Shown piece by piece: positions 8,694-16,625 of a stretch of 21,379 nt of DNA. A model generated the notes under the pieces. It ran no database searches, was not told where the DNA came from, and saw nothing but the letters and a program-made list of their open reading frames with translations. Origin of the DNA: Paracoccaceae bacterium (GTDB taxonomy: Bacteria > Pseudomonadota > Alphaproteobacteria > Rhodobacterales > Rhodobacteraceae). Location: the NCBI GenBank assembly GCA_019090405.1, contig JAHRVZ010000220.1, positions 1 through 21,379 on the forward strand. Direction: 5' to 3'. The number at the start of each line of letters is the position of its first letter. The first letter of the stretch is position 1. A program made the translations under genes and the position numbers.

Positions 8694-11600
8694 TTCGCTG
8701 CCTCCTTGTTCGGGGTCGCTTCTTTGTCGAGCCAATCGACGTTCTTCATCTTGCGAACCACGACAAATTCATCGCGGTTGGCCCCAACGGTGCCGTAATA
8801 GTTGAAACCGTAGGATTGTTGGGCATATGCACCGATCATATGCGTGGGCTTAATCGTGGTACGGGTGACAGAGTTATGGATGCCACCACGATGGCCGGTC
8901 TTTTCAGAACCGGGCGTGTTCACGATTTTTTCCTGCGCGTGATACATGAAGGTGGTTCCATCCTTCATCCGCTGGCTGACCACCGCCCGCGCCGTCAAAG
9001 CTCCGTTCACGTTGTAAAGCTCGACCCAGTCGTTATCGACAATTCCCGCCGATTTCGCATCATTCTCAGATATCCAGATCACCGGCCCGCCACGGTTAAG
9101 CGTCAGCATCATCAGGTTGTCGGAATAGGTCGAATGGATACCCCATTTCTGGTGCGGAGTGATGAAGTTCAAGACCAGCGTGTCGCCTTCGTCTTGCACG
9201 TCCTTGGTGATGGTCTTCAGGTCCACCGGCGGGCGGTAGGACATAAGACCTTCGCCAAAGGCCAGCATCCACAGGTGATCCTGATAGGTTTGTTGCCGCC
9301 CTGTCAGAGTTCTCCATGGGATCAGCTCATGTACGTTGGTATAGCCGGCATTATAGCAGACCTTTTCGCTTTCGATTCCCGACCATGTCGGCGACGAGAT
9401 AATCTTGCGTGGTTGCGCGGCAATATCGCGGAACCGGATTTTCTCGTCTTCCTTGGACCGCGCCAGGTGCGTGTGATCTCGTCCTGTTGCCGTTGACAAA
9501 GCTTCCCAGGCCTTGACCGCCACTTCGCCGTTGGTTTCCGGCGCCAGCATAAGCACCACCTCGGTCGCGTCGATGTCGGTGACGATCTTCGCACAGCCCT
9601 TGGCCGGACCGTCCTCCCATTCACCGTTCAATTCGCGCAGGTGCTGGACCTCGGTCTCAGTCTTCCAGTTGATGCCTTTGCCACCATTGCCCAGCTTGTC
9701 AAGAAGCGGCCCAAGCGCCACGAACCGGTCATAAACCGCGGTATAGTCGCGCTCGACCGGGATATAGCTGGGCGCCGTCTTGCCCGGAATCAGGTCACAT
9801 TCGCCTTTCTTCCAGTCACGAACCTGGTCCTGTGCGATCTCTCCTGGTGTGTCGTGCAAGATCGGCAACGCGACAATGTCGGTTTCCTTGCCAAGGATCT
9901 CTGGTGCGACTTCCTGGAATTTGTGCGCGATCGACTTGAAGATTTCCCAGTCCGACTTGCTTTCATAGGCCGGGTCCACTGCCGCCTGAAGCGGGTGGAT
10001 GAACGGATGCATGTCCGAGGTGTTAAGGTCGTTCTTCTCGTACCACGACGCCGTCGGCAGAACGATGTCCGAATAGACTGCTGTGGTAGACATCCGGAAA
10101 TCTATTGTGACCAGCAGATCAAGTTTGCCGCGCGGTCCTTCTTCGTGCCACTTGGCCTCTTTTGGTAGCTGGCGACCTTCTTCGCCCAGATCCTTGCCCA
10201 TCACACCATGGTCAGTGCCCAAGAGGTGTTTGAGAAAATACTCGTGCCCCTTGCCGGAAGACCCAAGCAGGTTCGACCGCCATACGAACAGATTTCGTGG
10301 CCAGTTTTCCGGCGCGTCCGGGTCTTCACAGGACATTTCCAGTTCGCCGGATTTCAGTTGCTCTGCCACGTAAGTCGGAATTTCCTTGCCGGCAGCCTTA
10401 GCCGCTTTCGCGACCTCCAGCGGATTGGTTTTAAGTTGCGGAGCAGACGGCAGCCACCCCATCCGCTCAGCGCGAATGTTGTAGTCGATCATTGAAATAT
10501 CCCAGTCGCCTTCCGGAGCTGTCGGGCTTAGGATATCATCCGCCGTCAGTGTCTCATAGCGCCACTGATCAGTATGGGCATACCACATCGAAGTAGAGTT
10601 CATATGCCGCGGTGGGCGGCTCCAGTCGAGCGCAAAGGCCAGTGGTTGCCAGCCGGTTTGCGGACGCAATTTTTCCTGGCCCACATAATGCGCCCAGCCA
10701 CCGCCGGACTGACCGACACAACCGCACATGATCAGCATGTTGATCACACCACGATAGTTCATATCCATGTGATACCAGTGGTTCATGGCAGCACCGATGA
10801 TGATCATCGACTTGCCCTGGGTCTTTTCGGCATTCTGCGCAAATTCGCGCGCTACGTGGATAATCTTGTCGGCTGAAACGCCGGTGATCTTTTCCGCCCA
10901 GGCAGGTGTGCCGGGAACGTCCTCGTTGAAATCTTTAGAGACCCATTCGCCGCCCAACCCGCGATCAAGGCCATAGTTGGCGCAGAACAGATCGAACACC
11001 GTAGCCACGCGGATTACACCATCCTTGGTTTTGATGTGCCGAACCGGGATATTGCGCGTCAGCACGCCCGGCCGGACGTCACCAGTGGTGAAATGCTCTG
11101 AGGCTCCGCTGCCGAAATAAGGAAAGTCGACGCCAAGCACTTCGTCATGACAATCATCAAGAATAAAGGACATTTTCAGGCTGGTTTCAGTCGTCCGCGC
11201 GCGTTCTTCAAGGTTCCAGTCGCCATCCTCACCCCAGCGGTATCCAACCGAGCCATTCGGCGCGACCAGATCCCCGGATTTTTCGTCCATCGCGACGGTT
11301 TTCCATTCCGGGTTGTTCGTTTCACCCAGCTTGCCGTCCAGGTCGTCAGCGCGCAGAAAGCGACCCGGTGCGAATTGGCCATCTTTCTCTTCCAGCTTCA
11401 CCAGCATCGGGAAATCTGAGTATTTCCGGCAGTAATTTTCGAAATACTCGGTTTGCCGGTCAAGGTGGAACTCGCGCAGGATCACGTGGCCAAAGGCCAT
11501 CGCCAGCGCCGCGTCAGTGCCCTGTTTGACGTTCAGCCAGACATCACCGAACTTCGCCGCCTCCGAGTAATCCGGACAGATCACAGCGGATTTGGCACCA

Positions 11601-12421
11601 CGATAGCGGGCTTCGGTATAGAAATGCGCATCCGGCGTACGGGTCTGCGGCACGTTCGAACCCCAAAGCAGCAGATAGCCAGCATTGTACCAATCAGCCG
11701 ATTCCGGAACGTCAGTCTGTTCGCCCCAAGTCATGGGCGAGGCCGGCGGAAGATCGCAATACCAGTCATAAAAGGAACTGCATACGCCGCCGATCAGGCT
11801 CAGATAACGGGAACCAGCGGCATAGGAAATCATCGACATCGCAGGAATGGGTGAAAACCCTATGACCCGGTCAGGTCCATATTTTTTCGCCGTATAGGCG
11901 TTGGCAGCGGCGGTGATTTCAGTAGCTTCATCCCAACTCGCGCGGACGAAACCGCCCTTACCGCGGGTATCGACATAAGAGGCGCGCAATATCGGATCGT
12001 TCTGGATTTTGGTCCAAGCCTCGATCGGCGACAACGTCTCACGCGTCTTGCGCCAGATCTTCATCAGGCGACCGCGCACAAGCGGGTTCTTCACCCGGTT
12101 GGCGGAATAGAGATACCAGCTATAGGATGCCCCCCGCGCACAACCGCGCGGTTCGTGATTGGGTAGGTCGGGCCGGGTGCGCGGATAGTCGGTTTGCTGC
12201 GTCTCCCAGGTTACGATCCCCGATTTCACATAGATCTTCCACGAACAGGATCCGGTGCAGTTCACCCCATGGGTTGACCTCACGATCTTATCGTGGCGCC
12301 AGCGGTTGCGATATGTGTCTTCCCAATCACGGCTTTCGCGCGTGACTTGACCATAGCCCTCCGAGAACTGTTCAAGTTCCTTGGATTGGAGGAAGTTCAG
12401 TCTGTCGAGCAAATGGCTCAT
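8690..12421 (-). CDS. narG: Respiratory nitrate reductase alpha subunit, molybdopterin catalytic protein
   Basis: This is the catalytic subunit that reduces nitrate to nitrite on the cytoplasmic side with a Mo-bis-MGD cofactor; at 1243 residues it has the usual NarG length. The N-terminal FS0 cluster ligands are in place: H51, C55, C59 (HGVNCTGSC) and C94, matching the His-Cys3 pattern of E. coli NarG. The YCDLPPASP motif (Asp about 223) and GEQTDVPESADWY with WGSNVPQTRTPDAHF form the Mo-site region. There is no Tat signal, as expected for NarG. Start ATG 12421 has AGGAG seven bases upstream. It follows narK2 after a 66-bp spacer with a perfect hairpin and overlaps narH by 4 bp. No frameshift or missing segment was seen. 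Confidence 0.97.
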   Translation of the reverse strand: MSHLLDRLNFLQSKELEQFSEGYGQVTRESRDWEDTYRNRWRHDKIVRSTHGVNCTGSCSWKIYVKSGIVTWETQQTDYPRTRPDLPNHEPRGCARGASYSWYLYSANRVKNPLVRGRLMKIWRKTRETLSPIEAWTKIQNDPILRASYVDTRGKGGFVRASWDEATEITAAANAYTAKKYGPDRVIGFSPIPAMSMISYAAGSRYLSLIGGVCSSFYDWYCDLPPASPMTWGEQTDVPESADWYNAGYLLLWGSNVPQTRTPDAHFYTEARYRGAKSAVICPDYSEAAKFGDVWLNVKQGTDAALAMAFGHVILREFHLDRQTEYFENYCRKYSDFPMLVKLEEKDGQFAPGRFLRADDLDGKLGETNNPEWKTVAMDEKSGDLVAPNGSVGYRWGEDGDWNLEERARTTETSLKMSFILDDCHDEVLGVDFPYFGSGASEHFTTGDVRPGVLTRNIPVRHIKTKDGVIRVATVFDLFCANYGLDRGLGGEWVSKDFNEDVPGTPAWAEKITGVSADKIIHVAREFAQNAEKTQGKSMIIIGAAMNHWYHMDMNYRGVINMLIMCGCVGQSGGGWAHYVGQEKLRPQTGWQPLAFALDWSRPPRHMNSTSMWYAHTDQWRYETLTADDILSPTAPEGDWDISMIDYNIRAERMGWLPSAPQLKTNPLEVAKAAKAAGKEIPTYVAEQLKSGELEMSCEDPDAPENWPRNLFVWRSNLLGSSGKGHEYFLKHLLGTDHGVMGKDLGEEGRQLPKEAKWHEEGPRGKLDLLVTIDFRMSTTAVYSDIVLPTASWYEKNDLNTSDMHPFIHPLQAAVDPAYESKSDWEIFKSIAHKFQEVAPEILGKETDIVALPILHDTPGEIAQDQVRDWKKGECDLIPGKTAPSYIPVERDYTAVYDRFVALGPLLDKLGNGGKGINWKTETEVQHLRELNGEWEDGPAKGCAKIVTDIDATEVVLMLAPETNGEVAVKAWEALSTATGRDHTHLARSKEDEKIRFRDIAAQPRKIISSPTWSGIESEKVCYNAGYTNVHELIPWRTLTGRQQTYQDHLWMLAFGEGLMSYRPPVDLKTITKDVQDEGDTLVLNFITPHQKWGIHSTYSDNLMMLTLNRGGPVIWISENDAKSAGIVDNDWVELYNVNGALTARAVVSQRMKDGTTFMYHAQEKIVNTPGSEKTGHRGGIHNSVTRTTIKPTHMIGAYAQQSYGFNYYGTVGANRDEFVVVRKMKNVDWLDKEATPNKEAAK

Positions 12422-12444
12422 CTGATATCTCCTAAGATTGGCTG

Positions 12445-12474
12445 GCCTGCCCCGGGTATGCTCCCGGGGCAGGC
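12445..12474 (-). promoter_or_regulatory. Perfect 12-bp hairpin between narK2 and narG
   Basis: Arms 12445-12456 and 12463-12474 are fully complementary and very GC-rich, with a 6-nt loop. No T-run follows in the direction of transcription, so it is more likely a message-processing or stability element, or a partial attenuator, than a full terminator. It separates the transporter part from the enzyme part of the operon, just upstream of the narG ribosome binding site. Confidence 0.55.
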
Positions 12475-12487
12475 GTGCATATGTGGA

Positions 12488-14104
12488 TCAGGGGTTCTTG
12501 ATGTAGGCGTTCGGCCGCAGATAGAACCACCAGTTGATTACGATACAGACCGCGTAGAAAATTGCGAAACCGTACAGCGCGTATTCCGGTGTTCCGGCGC
12601 TCATCTGTTCGCCAAAGACCTTGGGAATAATGAACGCGCCATAGGCTGCAACAGCGGCGGTCCATCCAAGAACCGGACCAGCCTGTTCTTTGTCAAAGGC
12701 AAACGCGATTGTGCGGAAGGTCGAACCATTGCCGATACCGGTTGCCGCGAACAGGATCAGGAACAACCCAAGGAAGGGCACGAAATAGTCCTGTGGCGTC
12801 GCCGAGCCATAGGCCAGCCGAATGAAGTAGGCCAGGCCCAAAGCCGAAGCAACCATCACGAGGGATATCCAGTGCGTCACACGGGCGCCACCCAGCTTGT
12901 CAGCCATCATGCCGCCTAACGGACGGATCAGCGCGCCGATGAACGGGCCCATCCATGCGAACATCAAAGCCGAAGGACCGTCGGCATTCGCCGTGCCATG
13001 GGTCATAACACCATCGACCATCAGGTGTTGAAAGCCAAAGACCACCTTGATGGTCAGCGCAAGCGCCGCCGAATAGCCAATGAAGCTGCCAAAGGTCATG
13101 GTGTAGATCACCGTCATGGCCCAGGTGTGTTTGTTGCCGAATATCCGGTATTGGCGGGTCAGGTTTTGCCCGACTGCGCCTGGGATCAACTTCAGTCCCA
13201 GCACCGTCATCGCGATCACGATGGGTAGAACGATCCATTTTGACACACCAAAACCCGACGTCGTCAGTCCGCCTTCGACGGTGGGCAGCATCAGCCAGGC
13301 ACCAAAGATCGAAGTAATAAACCCGATGATCAGCATGAACGTGATAATGCTGAAAGCTCCGATCGGATTTGGAATGTCGGGGCTGACGTGCTCATCACGA
13401 ATGTTGTTCAATCCGAACCAGCCCGCAAATGCCAGAGGGATCAACAACACCAGCCAGATATAGCCGGCGTTCTGAATATACGTTTCGGACCCGGCCGGGA
13501 TACGGCTAAAGAAGGTGCCCGAGGTATTTTCCAGGATCATCGGTTCGCCACCGAAGATGCCAAAGGTCATCACCAGTGGAATGACGATCTGCATGGTGGT
13601 CACACCGAAATTGCCCAGACCCGCGTTCATGCCCAAGGCATAGCCTTGAATTTTCTTGGGGTAGAAGAACGAGATGTTGGACATCGAGGACGAGAAGTTG
13701 CCACCACCGATACCGGACAGGAAGGCCAGGACCTGGAACCACCAAAGCGGGGTATTCGGGTCTTGCAATGCAAAGCCGGCTAAGCTCGCCGGGATTATCA
13801 AAAGCGCCGTCGTAAAGAAGATTGTGTTCCGCCCTCCAGCAATCCGGATAAAGAAGGTCGACGGAATGCGCAGGGTCGCGCCGGTCAGACCCGCAATGGC
13901 CGCAAGCGTGAAGAGCTGCGAGTTCTCGAAGGCAAAACCAAGGTTGATCATCTGGACGGTGATGATTCCCCAGTAAAGCCACACGGCAAAACCGCAAAGC
14001 AGGCTTGGGATCGAAATCCACAAGTTGCGGTTGGCAACGGACTTGCCGGTCGAAGACCAAAAGGTCTCGTCATCCGGTGTCCAGTTTCTCAGGTCTTTTC
14101 CCAC
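12488..14104 (-). CDS. narK2: Nitrate/nitrite transporter, NarK2-type MFS protein
   Basis: This inner-membrane major facilitator of 538 residues has about 12 hydrophobic segments. NarK2-type proteins work as nitrate/nitrite antiporters, importing nitrate for cytoplasmic NarG and exporting the nitrite product. Nitrate-signature glycine-rich stretches are present in both halves: GIGGGNFSSSMSNISFFYP with GLGNFGVTTMQ in the first and GIGNGSTFRTIAFAF in the second; an arginine in TLRIPSTFFIRI fits the substrate-binding Arg position. The start is GTG 14104 (VGKDLRNW) behind GAGGAGGGA at good spacing. It is the second of two separate narK genes; in Paracoccus the equivalents are one fused 24-TM protein. 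Assignment as NarK2 rests on gene order and the long form. Confidence 0.88.
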   Translation of the reverse strand: MGKDLRNWTPDDETFWSSTGKSVANRNLWISIPSLLCGFAVWLYWGIITVQMINLGFAFENSQLFTLAAIAGLTGATLRIPSTFFIRIAGGRNTIFFTTALLIIPASLAGFALQDPNTPLWWFQVLAFLSGIGGGNFSSSMSNISFFYPKKIQGYALGMNAGLGNFGVTTMQIVIPLVMTFGIFGGEPMILENTSGTFFSRIPAGSETYIQNAGYIWLVLLIPLAFAGWFGLNNIRDEHVSPDIPNPIGAFSIITFMLIIGFITSIFGAWLMLPTVEGGLTTSGFGVSKWIVLPIVIAMTVLGLKLIPGAVGQNLTRQYRIFGNKHTWAMTVIYTMTFGSFIGYSAALALTIKVVFGFQHLMVDGVMTHGTANADGPSALMFAWMGPFIGALIRPLGGMMADKLGGARVTHWISLVMVASALGLAYFIRLAYGSATPQDYFVPFLGLFLILFAATGIGNGSTFRTIAFAFDKEQAGPVLGWTAAVAAYGAFIIPKVFGEQMSAGTPEYALYGFAIFYAVCIVINWWFYLRPNAYIKNP

Positions 14105-14135
14105 GTCAGTCCCTCCTCAGGATACGTTGTGGGCG

Positions 14136-14155
14136 GGCCACCGGGACGGGTGGCC
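14136..14155 (-). promoter_or_regulatory. Hairpin between narK1 and narK2
   Basis: GGCCACC at 14136-14142 pairs with GGTGGCC at 14149-14155 around a 6-nt loop, in the 67-bp spacer between the two transporter genes and upstream of the narK2 ribosome binding site. No T-run follows. It parallels the hairpin before narG and may adjust relative message levels within the operon. Confidence 0.4.
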
Positions 14156-14171
14156 AGCCAGGTTTGTCAGA

Positions 14172-15584
14172 TCACACGTTTTTGTCGTGTGTACGGTTGT
14201 ATTCTTCGACGACAGTCCGCGAATTGTTTAGTGCTTCGACAGCACGGGCAGCCCGTAGTTCAAGCGCGTCGATTTGAGCCTTTTCAAAGAGAGCTTTTTC
14301 TTCGGCTTCTTTTTCAGGCGAGAACCGGATGAAAAGCGCCAGAACCGAAGCGCAGGTCACCATGATGCCAATCACGAAGAAGGCATTGTTCCAGGACATT
14401 TCGCTCTTGAAAAGGAAACCCGCGGCTACTGCACCTGCGTTGCCGCCTGCGCCAACGATACCGGCGACTGCGCCCAATGCCTTTTTGTTGACGAAGGGAA
14501 CCACCGAATAGGTCGCGCCTTCCGACATCTGGGTAAAGAGCGAGAAGATGATCAGCATCGGAATGGCGAGGAATAGCACGTCCATACGACTGAACAGCAT
14601 CAACGCCAGCCCCTCGCACAAAAGCACGATGAACAACCAGAACGAGCGACCTCGCAGCCCCCAGAGCGACGCAAAGTTGTCGCCAAAAATGCCACCCAAT
14701 GTGCGGGCAAAGATGTTCATCAGTCCGAAAGACGCCGCAATTAGTCCGGCAGTAACCATTGTCAGACCATCGAAATAGTCAAAGAAATAAAGCGCCGCGA
14801 CGTTGTTGACCGTCAGTTCGATGCCAAAGCAGGCGGCATAGATAAAGAACAAGACCCAGACGCGGTAATCCGCCATGGCCCGGAAATACTGACCCGTGAC
14901 TTTCTTTTTCTCCGGCAACTGGCCCTTTTCGCGCAATTGCTTGTAATTGCCATCAGGGGCATCCTGGGTCAGGAAGAAATAGGCAATCCCGACCACGAAG
15001 ATCACGATGCCCACGATCACCATCGACAGGCGCCAGGACGACGCGTCGGTAAAGCCAAGAGTGATGAAGATCGAAAAGATCAGCGGCATCGCGAACTGGG
15101 TAACTCCGCCACCCAGATTACCCCAGCCAGCCGAAGTAGCGTTCGCTGTACCCACCACATTTGGCGCGAACATAACCGATGTATGATACTGGGTGATAAC
15201 AAAGGACGCCCCGATCAGACCGATCAAAAGGCGGAATATCAGAAAACTCTCAAAGCTGTGCGCAAGGCCGATTCCCGCCACCGGAAAAGCACCGAAAATC
15301 AGCAGCCCGGTATAGGACAGTCTTGGTCCGATCCGGTCGCATAACCATCCGATGAAGAACCGTCCTAGGATTGTCATCGCAACCGAAGCGATGATTGTCC
15401 AACCAACTTCGGATTTGGTCAGGTGCAGTTCCTCTCGCACCACGATCATCAGCGGCGCGATTCCAAACCACGCGAAGAAACACGAAAAAAACGCGAACCA
15501 CGTCATGTGGAACGTCCGGATCTGAACCATTCGGACGTTGAAGAAATTGCCCCAAAGCCTTGTTGCCTTGTTCTGGATATCCAT
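14172..15584 (-). CDS. narK1: Nitrate transporter, NarK1-type MFS protein
   Basis: This inner-membrane major facilitator of 470 residues has about 12 TM segments, with a charged helical tail after about residue 425. NarK1-type carriers import nitrate with protons and are thought to start nitrate respiration before nitrite is available for exchange. Nitrate signatures are GWGNLGGGVTQFAMP in the first half and GAGGNAGAVAAGFLF in the second, both typical of the NarK1/NasA branch. The frame extends upstream 13 codons, but ATG 15584 (MDIQNKATRLW) has GGGGAC at proper spacing and is chosen. It is the first gene of the operon, directly downstream of the FNR-type box and divergent from narR. Confidence 0.88.
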   Translation of the reverse strand: MDIQNKATRLWGNFFNVRMVQIRTFHMTWFAFFSCFFAWFGIAPLMIVVREELHLTKSEVGWTIIASVAMTILGRFFIGWLCDRIGPRLSYTGLLIFGAFPVAGIGLAHSFESFLIFRLLIGLIGASFVITQYHTSVMFAPNVVGTANATSAGWGNLGGGVTQFAMPLIFSIFITLGFTDASSWRLSMVIVGIVIFVVGIAYFFLTQDAPDGNYKQLREKGQLPEKKKVTGQYFRAMADYRVWVLFFIYAACFGIELTVNNVAALYFFDYFDGLTMVTAGLIAASFGLMNIFARTLGGIFGDNFASLWGLRGRSFWLFIVLLCEGLALMLFSRMDVLFLAIPMLIIFSLFTQMSEGATYSVVPFVNKKALGAVAGIVGAGGNAGAVAAGFLFKSEMSWNNAFFVIGIMVTCASVLALFIRFSPEKEAEEKALFEKAQIDALELRAARAVEALNNSRTVVEEYNRTHDKNV

Positions 15585-15657
15585 GACTAATGTCCCCTTT
15601 GTGGGCCGTACGTCATGATCCAAAGACCATGCCCCGACCTTTCATGTGTTGGTGCGA

Positions 15658-15663
15658 GTTCTA
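15658..15663 (-). promoter_or_regulatory. Putative -10 element of the narK1K2GHJI promoter
   Basis: TAGAAC on the - strand matches 4 of 6 positions of the sigma-70 -10 consensus. It lies about 31 bp from the centre of the perfect FNR-type box, the geometry expected for a class II FNR-dependent promoter with the activator centred near -41.5. This would place the transcript start near 15650 and give a leader of about 65 nt before narK1. Confidence 0.4.
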
Positions 15664-15684
15664 CTGAAGTACGCGCGGGACGGA

Positions 15685-15698
15685 TTGATACAGATCAA
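15685..15698. promoter_or_regulatory. Perfect FNR-type box (TTGAT-N4-ATCAA) for the nar operon
   Basis: TTGATACAGATCAA matches the FNR/Dnr/NarR consensus in both half-sites. It sits about 107 bp upstream of the narK1 start and is placed well for activating leftward transcription. The divergent regulator has the E-x-x-S-R recognition pattern known to read TTGAT half-sites, so either that protein or a global FNR/FnrL could bind here. Confidence 0.8.
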
Positions 15699-15798
15699 GA
15701 AATTTAGTTTTTCATTTGAAATAAACGGGTCGCCAAAAAAAATTGGCTAGAGAGGTCGGCTTGGTCAAATAGCCAGATCAACTTCACCATTTCACTGA

Positions 15799-15812
15799 TT
15801 GACAAATATCAA
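15799..15812. promoter_or_regulatory. Near-perfect FNR-type box upstream of narR
   Basis: TTGACAAATATCAA has one difference from TTGAT-N4-ATCAA and sits inside a symmetrical GATTGA-N6-TCAATC (15797-15814). It is centred about 54 bp before the narR start codon. TTGACA here is also a perfect sigma-70 -35 hexamer, and a TAAAAT at 15826-15831 is a possible though widely spaced -10, so binding might repress or activate narR. The site could give autoregulation or control by FnrL. Confidence 0.6.
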
Positions 15813-15859
15813 TCGACGAGGCACATAAAATCAAATCAATCGGAAAGCTGCCAATCGCC

Positions 15860-16558
15860 ATGCTTGATTCTCACCACCCGGATATTCGTGTTCTTGATTT
15901 GTTCGCAAACATGGAAGAAGAAAACTTTCAGACGCTCATGCGTGCGTCATACGTTCAGAATTTTCCACCTCAGATTGAGTTGATCACGGAAGGCGAACCA
16001 AGTGATTTTCTGCACATCGTAATTTCGGGTTCGGTCGAGCTTTTTTCCAAATGGAACGGTCGGGAAACTTGTGTCGCCACGATAAGACCGATTTCCTCAT
16101 TCATTCTCGCAGCAACGGTCAAGAATGCGCCTTACCTCATGTCCGCACGAACCCTGGATAAAAGCAGGATTGTTCTGATCCCCAGCCAGAACGTTCGCGC
16201 CATCTTTGACGAGGACAACAATTTCGCCCGTGCCATAGTTTTGGAACTTGCGTATTGCTATCGGTCATCAATTAGAAAGACCAAAGACCTGAAACTTCGC
16301 ACATCTCTGGAGAGACTTGCCAACTATCTTCTCCGACAGCAGATCAGGGCGGGTGGTGATGATGAATTCAACCTGCAAATTGAAAAACGCCGTCTGGCAT
16401 CCTATCTCGGGATGACTCCGGAAAACCTCAGTCGGGCCTTCAAGGCTTTGAAACCTTATGGAGTCACGGTTGACGGTAACCGCGTAATGATCAGGGACCA
16501 GAATGACCTTGAGAAATTCGCCAAACCAAACCCCCTGATCGACGACAGAACCACCTAG
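15860..16558 (+). CDS. narR: Crp/FNR-family regulator of nitrate respiration, NarR-like
   Basis: This is a 232-residue cytoplasmic transcription factor with an N-terminal cyclic-nucleotide-binding-like sensor (about 15-125), a dimer helix, and a C-terminal winged helix-turn-helix. The N-terminal region has none of the cysteines that hold the FNR Fe-S cluster, so it does not sense oxygen that way. The recognition helix TPENLSRAFKALK has E188, S191 and R192, equal to the E-x-x-S-R of FNR that reads TTGAT. It is divergent from narK1K2GHJI. NarR of Paracoccus pantotrophus is cluster-less, responds to nitrate or nitrite and activates narKGHJI from the same position, which makes NarR the best name; NO-sensing Dnr/NnrR is the alternative. 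The ribosome binding site is weak (GGAAAG, distant). Confidence 0.82.
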   Translation: MLDSHHPDIRVLDLFANMEEENFQTLMRASYVQNFPPQIELITEGEPSDFLHIVISGSVELFSKWNGRETCVATIRPISSFILAATVKNAPYLMSARTLDKSRIVLIPSQNVRAIFDEDNNFARAIVLELAYCYRSSIRKTKDLKLRTSLERLANYLLRQQIRAGGDDEFNLQIEKRRLASYLGMTPENLSRAFKALKPYGVTVDGNRVMIRDQNDLEKFAKPNPLIDDRTT

Positions 16559-16565
16559 AAACTCA

Positions 16566-16625
16566 GCACAAGTGAGTAACCCATGGGTTACAAATGATCG
16601 TAACCCATGGGTTACTTACTTGTGC
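16566..16625. repeat. Long inverted repeat with two 16-bp palindromes, candidate parS centromere
   Basis: GTAACCCATGGGTTAC, itself a perfect palindrome, occurs at 16576-16591 and 16600-16615. The whole 16566-16591 and 16600-16625 segments are inverted copies over 26 bp with one mismatch and an 8-nt spacer. The right arm includes the parB stop codon and last codons. Paired palindromes next to parB are what a ParB-binding centromere looks like; the word differs from the chromosomal parS (TGTTNCACGTGNAACA) and the RepABC type. It also lies between convergent narR and parB and could fold as a bidirectional terminator, though it lacks T-runs. Confidence 0.6.

Noticed and set aside
8576..9496. + strand frame of 306 codons inside narH and narG
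   Set aside because: Antisense to two highly conserved genes, with an Arg- and His-rich product typical of a shadow frame.
16566..16625. Palindrome pair as an ordinary bidirectional terminator of narR and parB
   Set aside because: Not excluded, but there are no flanking T-runs and the exact duplication of a 16-bp palindrome is more than a terminator needs; a centromere role is favoured.
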